Shown: positions 58,907-64,000 of the stretch, one piece after another | Layout: each line of letters starts with the position of its first letter | How positions within the stretch are numbered: position 1 is the first letter of the stretch | From: Diphasiastrum complanatum | Lineage: Eukaryota > Streptophyta > Lycopodiopsida > Lycopodiales > Lycopodiaceae | DNA: 64,000 nucleotides | Reading direction: 5' to 3' | Assembly: GCA_029204225.1 (NCBI GenBank) | Contig: CM055095.1 | Location: forward strand, 48,501,364 to 48,565,363 | The notes under the pieces: model-generated | Told to the model about the DNA's origin: nothing | Databases searched by the model: none | The model's input: only the letters and a program-made list of their open reading frames with translations | Position numbers and translations under genes: made by a program

Positions 58907-58921
58907 TGGGCTCTGATACCA
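58907..58921 (-). promoter_or_regulatory. PBS of the minus-strand element
   Basis: gggctctgatacca is the reverse complement of TGGTATCAGAGCCC, one base inside the LTR end (…CTTTACA on the minus strand). Confidence 0.75.
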
Positions 58922-58922
58922 A

Positions 58923-59400
58923 TGTAAAGACCACTAGAGACAATCCCCTAAGATGAGGATAGGAAAACACAAGAGAGATTGTGGAGCAAAACCACCCAAC
59001 CAATCCTAGATCCCTCCTGGAGAATCCTCCTGGATCTAGCCCCCAAGCCATGCCATGTGATAGCAAGAGGAGAAGAGCTCATCAGGTAATCTAGACCAAG
59101 TCGTCGACGAAATAATCACTACCTCAATATATAGAGAGTAGGATCCTATGCATGAACACATGCAATCCCGATGCAGGTCAACTATAAATAGGTCACAGCT
59201 CTTCATGCATATATCAGTCACACATACAGGCACTACTCCATATGTCTCAATTAGAGTGTCTGGGTCCTCTCAAGGTTATCAATCACCAACAGGCCTCGAC
59301 GTGGAATTAAATCTAGGCGTGACCAATAATCTCGAACACTGGAGGGCCGGTCTCCCATATTAGGACTATTCCATGTCCTTAATCGAATATGGTCGTAACA
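58923..59400 (-). repeat. 5' LTR of the minus-strand element
   Basis: On the minus strand it begins TGTTACGACCATATTC and ends GTCTTTACA, 478 bp. ctatttatag is the likely TATA box. Flanks of the whole insertion are ttaag (58195-58199) and gtaag (59401-59405), a target duplication with one mismatch. Third family copy at 14170-14462. Confidence 0.7.
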
Positions 59401-59601
59401 GTAAGCCTTAGTAAGGATTTACTATTGTTAGTTTCATTCCAGTTCCGGCACTAGTTGGGTAAGCCTTAGTGCTTCTATACTTGTTATTTATTTCTGTTTG
59501 AAGCTTTTGGTAGAATCTTAAAGGTTGGACGATCCTCTTTATACTACACCACATCATGAGTAGATCTAGCCAACACGCACAAACAAGATTTACTAACAAC
59601 A
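59401..59601 (+). repeat. Right part of the interrupted gypsy LTR
   Basis: Ends ttactaacaaca one base before a PBS. See 57560-58199. Confidence 0.6.
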
Positions 59602-59602
59602 T

Positions 59603-59617
59603 TGGCGTCGTTGCCGC
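59603..59617 (+). promoter_or_regulatory. PBS resembling the Asp-tRNA type of plant gypsy elements
   Basis: TGGCGTCGTTGCCGC, close to TGGCGCCGTTGCCGG used by several non-chromodomain plant gypsy lineages. It fits a plus-strand gypsy element whose gag starts at 60458. Confidence 0.7.
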
Positions 59618-60457
59618 TTTTTAAGCATTTTTTACCTAGCTTCTTTTTCTTTTGTTTTTTCGCCTCCATGTTGTGTGTTTGCTTGCTTTCTATCTTCCAA
59701 CCACAGCACGACTCTTCTCTCCAAGTCCTACACAAGCTGCGAAGCAGCTTATCAAGTCGGGGGGAAGCAACAAAAGTGTCAACTTGGGCATTTTCTTTGA
59801 AAAGAAGTGACCCAAGTGACATTTTTTCGAACCAAGCAGGTATATCAGAATTCGTCGGTCTTTCTACATCCCTAACAGACCCTTATCTTTCATTTTATCA
59901 CCTCCACAAATTCGGACCACGGTCAGATTCTGAGAAAACAACTTGATATACTGTCAACATCCCTTATTTCTCACCCAAATATTTGTCTTAGAATTTACCA
60001 GCCTCACTGAGGCTAGATCTAATCAAGATCAGTCTTCCAGCATCTTTGCGAATTCTATCTCAGAGATTTTACCTGTTTTTTGTCAGAAAGTCATCCTTTT
60101 TTTCCATATTCCCTATCTGTCAGTAAAACCTCTGTATCAGAAATCGCCATCCAGCCTATGAAATTGTCCTCAGTGAGCACGAATTCTCTGTCTCACCCGC
60201 AAATTCTACCATTACAAAAATAATTTAAAAATATTAAAAAAAACTAATATTCCAGACAGCACTCCTTGTCATAATTCGCGAGTCCTACAGTTTGATTTAT
60301 CTGCCTGTCCACGATTCGCGAATTCTATTACAGTCAGAAAGACCAGTTTTTTTGTCCAACACTCTCCATTCTACAAGAAAACTGTCTTTTTGTCTATTTG
60401 CCAAGTGCAGTACTGGCCTGATCATCTATACTGTTATTCTCATCCACACTCTGCATC
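59618..60457 (+). repeat. Leader of the plus-strand gypsy element
   Basis: T-rich with repeated cgaattct, attcgcgag and tctgtctc motifs (59990-60330). No gene; open frames here carry no domain. Confidence 0.5.
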
Positions 60458-60660
60458 ATGTCTCGTGATTGTGCTGAATCTTCCAACCCTGCGACTCCAT
60501 GACTAGAGCGCAAAATTCCACGAATCGATGCACCAAAGTATGATGGAGACTCTAACCCAGTCCGATTTCTCCAAGACTTTGATAATGCATGCCGTTTCTA
60601 TGGAGATATCTCAAAGACTGAAAAGCTTTGCCTATTCCCCATGGTACTCTATGGCTTTTA
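60458..60660 (+). pseudogene. Ty3/gypsy gag N-terminal fragment
   Basis: ATG at 60458 gives MSRDCAESSNPATP, a TGA at 60500, then in frame LERKIPRIDAPKYDGDSNP and VRFLQDFDNACRFYGD up to LFPMVLYG. It aligns over its length with the gag at 4737 (LPRIDAPKYDGESDP, LFPMILQG). Similarity stops at about 60650. It follows an LTR, PBS and leader in the right order. Confidence 0.75.
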
Positions 60661-61190
60661 TCTTGATATGTATTAGTTGTTTTCTTTCCTAACTTTTTTT
60701 TCTTATTTTTTGTTCCTGTCTGCTTGCCATTTCAACAATTTTTTTGTGTTTTTTTTTCAGAACATCAAGATATCATCGGATCAGACCTACAATCAGTCTT
60801 TTTTTGTGTAAACCACAAGAATCATTCTTTTTCAGAACTTTTGTTTCACCATCACATCAAATAGAATTCGCCCACCCTCTTTTTTACTATGCACGATTCA
60901 TTTTTTACCTCCACGAATTCTGTCTCAAAGACAAACTTTTCAAAAATAGAAAAAACTCATTTTTTGCATCAGATACTCACTGCTAGAATTTGCAAACAAT
61001 TCTCTGAAGCTCATAATTATCTCCACAATTTCTCTATTATCTCCGCAAATTCTGATCAAAAACATTTTTGCACTATTAGACATTTTTTTTATTTTAGTGC
61101 ACAAAAAATACTTACAGGAATTCGCCGACCAGTGCCTCAAAATTCACAAACCTCATTAGGAAATTGTGGACACTGAGCACGACTTCTAAG
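60661..61190 (+). repeat. Leader-like repeats after the gag break
   Basis: T-rich sequence with ttcgcc, cgaattctgtctc and caaattctgatc again, similar in style to 59990-60330. Probably a second partial leader brought in by rearrangement. Confidence 0.4.
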
Positions 61191-61856
61191 TAGAGTTGCG
61201 ACTTCCTGACCAAAAAAGTCTATACCCTTGCAGCCCAAAAAGCGGTATGGTTGGTAAATGAACTCCAATATAATCTATTCGGCACCCTAGGGAGACAACA
61301 CAGCATGAGACAATTTGATGATGGCGCCATGGTGGATCTTCAAAAGGAAAAAACAAGGTTGGAGGATGTAGATTGATTTGCATCCCTTGGAAACTCGAGT
61401 CATTTCCACTTAAAAGAGAGAGAAGTAAAGAGTTATCAAGGAGAAACATCTATCATAGATTCTAGGAGGAATCCGTTATATGAAAGATGGAAGACCGGTT
61501 TTATGAATCAGAAACAAAAGGACATTGTGATATTACTGAAATCTTTTTAGGATTATAGTAGGATATCTAGTTTGAAGATGTAAGATAAGGAAATTAGAAA
61601 ACACTCTTGTAGTAGAAGAGTTGTTGATTACAAGTCCGATTGATTTGTGTCAGAACTAGGGAATTTTATTACAAGATAGTGGTTTGTAGGAACATGTTCC
61701 TTGTTGATGGTAATGAACTTGATCTTAGTGAGGATTGAGATCCGTGGGTTGATGTAAGGAGTGAAATTCACGCTAACAATATATTCTTTTAAGGTAATCT
61801 TCGGTTGAGATTTTGGTTGTAAAATAGCACTCTTTGAGAAATATTCTCTCTTAGAG
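61191..61856. other. No gene seen
   Basis: No motif. Open frames are short. Confidence 0.45.
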
Positions 61857-61859
61857 GAT

Positions 61860-62267
61860 AACCAAGTTACATGATTCTCTCGGTTAAGAAAGTATTGTGT
61901 ACAGATCAGATGATATCTGTAGAGATATGCTATGTAGTGAATCTTTGTGTGATCATAAAACCTTTTGTACAAACTTTTATCATGTGGATCTACAAAGTAT
62001 TCCTTGAACTAAGTTATGTGCATGCATAAACTAGTTGTTAATACATAGGCACATTGATGAGAAATAACCAAGTTACAGGATTCTCGGTTAAGAAAGTACT
62101 GTGTACATATCATATGATATCTGTAGAGATATGCTATGTAGTCAATCTTTGTGTGATCGTAAAACCTTTTGTACAAACTTTTATCCTGTGGATCTACAAA
62201 GTATTCCTTGAACTAAGTTATTTGCATGCATAAACTAGTTGTTAATACATAGGCATATTAATGAGAA
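61860..62267 (+). repeat. 206-bp tandem duplication
   Basis: Copies start at 61860 and 62066 with aaccaagttaca.gattctc and share ctgtagagatatgctatgta and catgcataaactagttgtta. About 95% alike by eye. Confidence 0.9.
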
Positions 62268-62980
62268 TTGTATAAAGACAATTTCTCGCTAGGTTATAGT
62301 TATTTCTCATTGAGAATTGCTCATTGAACTAGGATAGATTTAGAATCAGATTGAATGTGGTGTTTTGGTACCACACCTAGGCATTTAAATATTTTCTAAA
62401 TCCGATACAACTAACCGAGTCAGGAGTGTTATTTCTGAGTTAGTTGTTTGGATCAACAATATGATCTTACTTATAGATATTATTATTGAGATGTATTGTT
62501 TATAAGTCGCAACCTTTATGGGTCAATTTTGGATTCATTTAAAGGTTTTTGTGCATAGAATACACGTGAACTTTTGGCCTTATCTTTTTCCGGTTGGAAA
62601 AGATGGAATTCTATCCTGGAAGACTCGGGAGAGTTGGATAGTTGATGGTAGCCAAAAGTTAGAACTTCACGTAATGAGGTTTCTGTGAATCTTGAAATAA
62701 AAACTTAAGAATAATTGAATCTAGACGCATTCTAGATAGGACCCTAACTTTGGAATGACACTTTGTGCCATGTCTAGAGTAAGGGAGTACAATCCTTATA
62801 TAGGCACCGTAAGTGAGTTGGGAAAGTCTGAAACTTTCCAAATGGAATTTTTTGAACAACTCATGTGTCTTCTAAGAATTGCAATGCAGTCTTATGATAG
62901 GGTATGGTCTTGGGAATCTGGAGAGTTGTGATTGGAGAATTATAACTCAGACTCTAGGATATACCTGTTCAATAAGAGAG
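62268..62980. other. Possible LTR sequence, no gene
   Basis: A promoter-like ccttatatagg near 62795 and retroelement-like composition precede the integrase remnant. No repeat partner in the window. Confidence 0.35.
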
Positions 62981-62984
62981 GACT

Positions 62985-63330
62985 AAGATCATGGTAAGAT
63001 TACCCCGGATGAATAAACATGATAGTGACATTTTGGTAATGACTGGCTATCTTACCAAATCGGCTATGTTAATTTGGGTAAAGACCGCTAAAAATACATA
63101 TGATTTTGCTCAAGTAGTTGTAGAGCGTATGTTTAGACTTTACGGAGTACCAAGTGACATTGTGAACAATTACAATCCAAGGTTTATTGGTCACTTTTGA
63201 TCGGCCGTATTCACTAAACTAGAGATGACTTTGAGCTTAAGTTCTTCTGACCGTTGGCCAAATGGAAAGAACAAATCAGGTGAGGGAGAAAATGCTTTGA
63301 GCATATTTTCCGACAACAATCTCATTTGGA
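62985..63330 (+). pseudogene. Ty3/gypsy integrase catalytic core, decayed
   Basis: The frame 62991-63200 has LPRMNKHDSDILVMTGYLTK, then KTAKNTYDFAQVVVERMFRL and YGVPSDIVNNYNPRF, matching the core between the first and second catalytic Asp. The second Asp position (usually SDRDPRF) reads NNYNPRF, so it is lost. After a stop at 63198-63200 SAVFTKLEMTLSLSSSDRWP continues toward the Glu region. No RT or RNase H precedes it. Confidence 0.75.
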
Positions 63331-64000
63331 AAGTGTATCGGACCTTGATTGACTTGCCTATTCTAGGGTATCACGTTCTCTTATTGAGTATATGACAAGG
63401 ATCCAATGAATTATGATTGACGAATCATAGTTCGGATTCTAGTTATACTTGATCATTTAAGAGAAGGATTACCTGCTGATTAGATGGTATATGTATTTAT
63501 ATTGAAGGATCACCTGTGTGATCAGATGATATATGTATTTATGTTTTGATAGAAATCTCCTCGAAGAGGAAGTTATCCTTGATGGAGATTTAGTTATAGT
63601 GAGCATTCGACTACCGGTTATAGCCATGCGTACTTTTATACAGTTTTGAGCTTATATCACTCATTTGGGTAGAGACTCGTACGATCAGGTTTTAGAAGTT
63701 AGCAGATTTCCTAAATGTTATGTAGGAAATGCTACAGATAGCACATAAAATGTCCAATGTGCCCAGGATAGACACTGGCATACTACTAATATGAAATGAT
63801 CGTCTTGAGACTTTCAAATGGGGGTTTGGGTGTATTTAAGAATCTTGAAGGATTCTAGTGTAATGCGTACCGGCAAGCATTACAAATTGTCCCCTAGATA
63901 CAAAGACCATATTAGATCTTGTAAAAGATCGGATCCTTAGCTTACCAGTTGGATCTCCCTCCATTGATATTGTCTCGCAACGGCTTGTATTCTCGGATTG
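63331..64000. other. No gene seen; short duplication near 63465-63545
   Basis: A unit of about 41 bp (gaaggat.acctg ... atatgtatttat) occurs twice. The rest has no recognised feature and runs off the window. Confidence 0.45.

Overview
This is nuclear DNA of a land plant, and almost all of it is retrotransposon. The evidence is: dense and nested Ty1/copia and Ty3/gypsy fragments on both strands, plant-type primer-binding sites complementary to initiator-Met tRNA (TGGTATCAGAGC) and one resembling an Asp-tRNA type site (TGGCGTCGTTGCCG), long (CT)n/(GA)n microsatellites, and short spliced exons separated by AT-rich introns. Operons, bacterial signals, CRISPR arrays, rRNA and tRNA genes were not seen. 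The species cannot be told from the sequence; a large-genome plant is likely. The Penelope-like fragment described below may help to narrow the lineage.

Layout. 0-6.1 kb: remains of gypsy elements, with two copies of one LTR (255-893 and 2432-2829), a decayed minus-strand gag (893-1728), a plus-strand gag fused by deletion to reverse transcriptase (4737-6091), and leaders full of degenerate repeats. 6.8-10.3 kb: a copia integrase scrap, an LTR-like block and a minus-strand gag-like region with three zinc knuckles. 11-13 kb: a decayed copia pol. 14.7-18.2 kb: probable exons of an unidentified host gene on the minus strand, with a foldback TIR element in one intron. 18.5-20.2 kb: a minus-strand Penelope-like fragment whose GIY-YIG endonuclease lies upstream of the RT N-terminal region. 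21.6-27.3 kb: a complete-looking but internally gutted chromovirus (gag, protease, chromodomain, no recognisable RT or integrase core) whose LTRs appear to begin AG and end CT. 27.3-35.7 kb: mainly non-coding sequence with microsatellites and local tandem duplications.

35.7-55.6 kb holds the most striking structure. One Ty1/copia family is arranged as LTR-internal-LTR-internal-LTR-internal-LTR-internal-LTR: five 863-bp LTRs and four internal regions in a head-to-tail array with shared LTRs, bounded by a single 5-bp target-site duplication (gaaaa). Units 2-4 share the same RT deletion and frameshifts, so the copies are defective and multiplied either at this locus or as a multimer, not as four separate insertions. 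Unit 1 has lost a further 1.7 kb. The array sits inside an older LTR-like sequence whose minus-strand element continues at 55.9-57.3 kb.

57.3-64 kb: a plus-strand gypsy LTR interrupted by a short minus-strand LTR element, followed by a PBS, a repeat-rich leader and a gag fragment related to the one at 4.7 kb, then a 206-bp tandem duplication and a decayed gypsy integrase. The genes do not form a pathway. What connects them is transposition history: nesting, deletion, duplication and recombination around one fragmented host gene.
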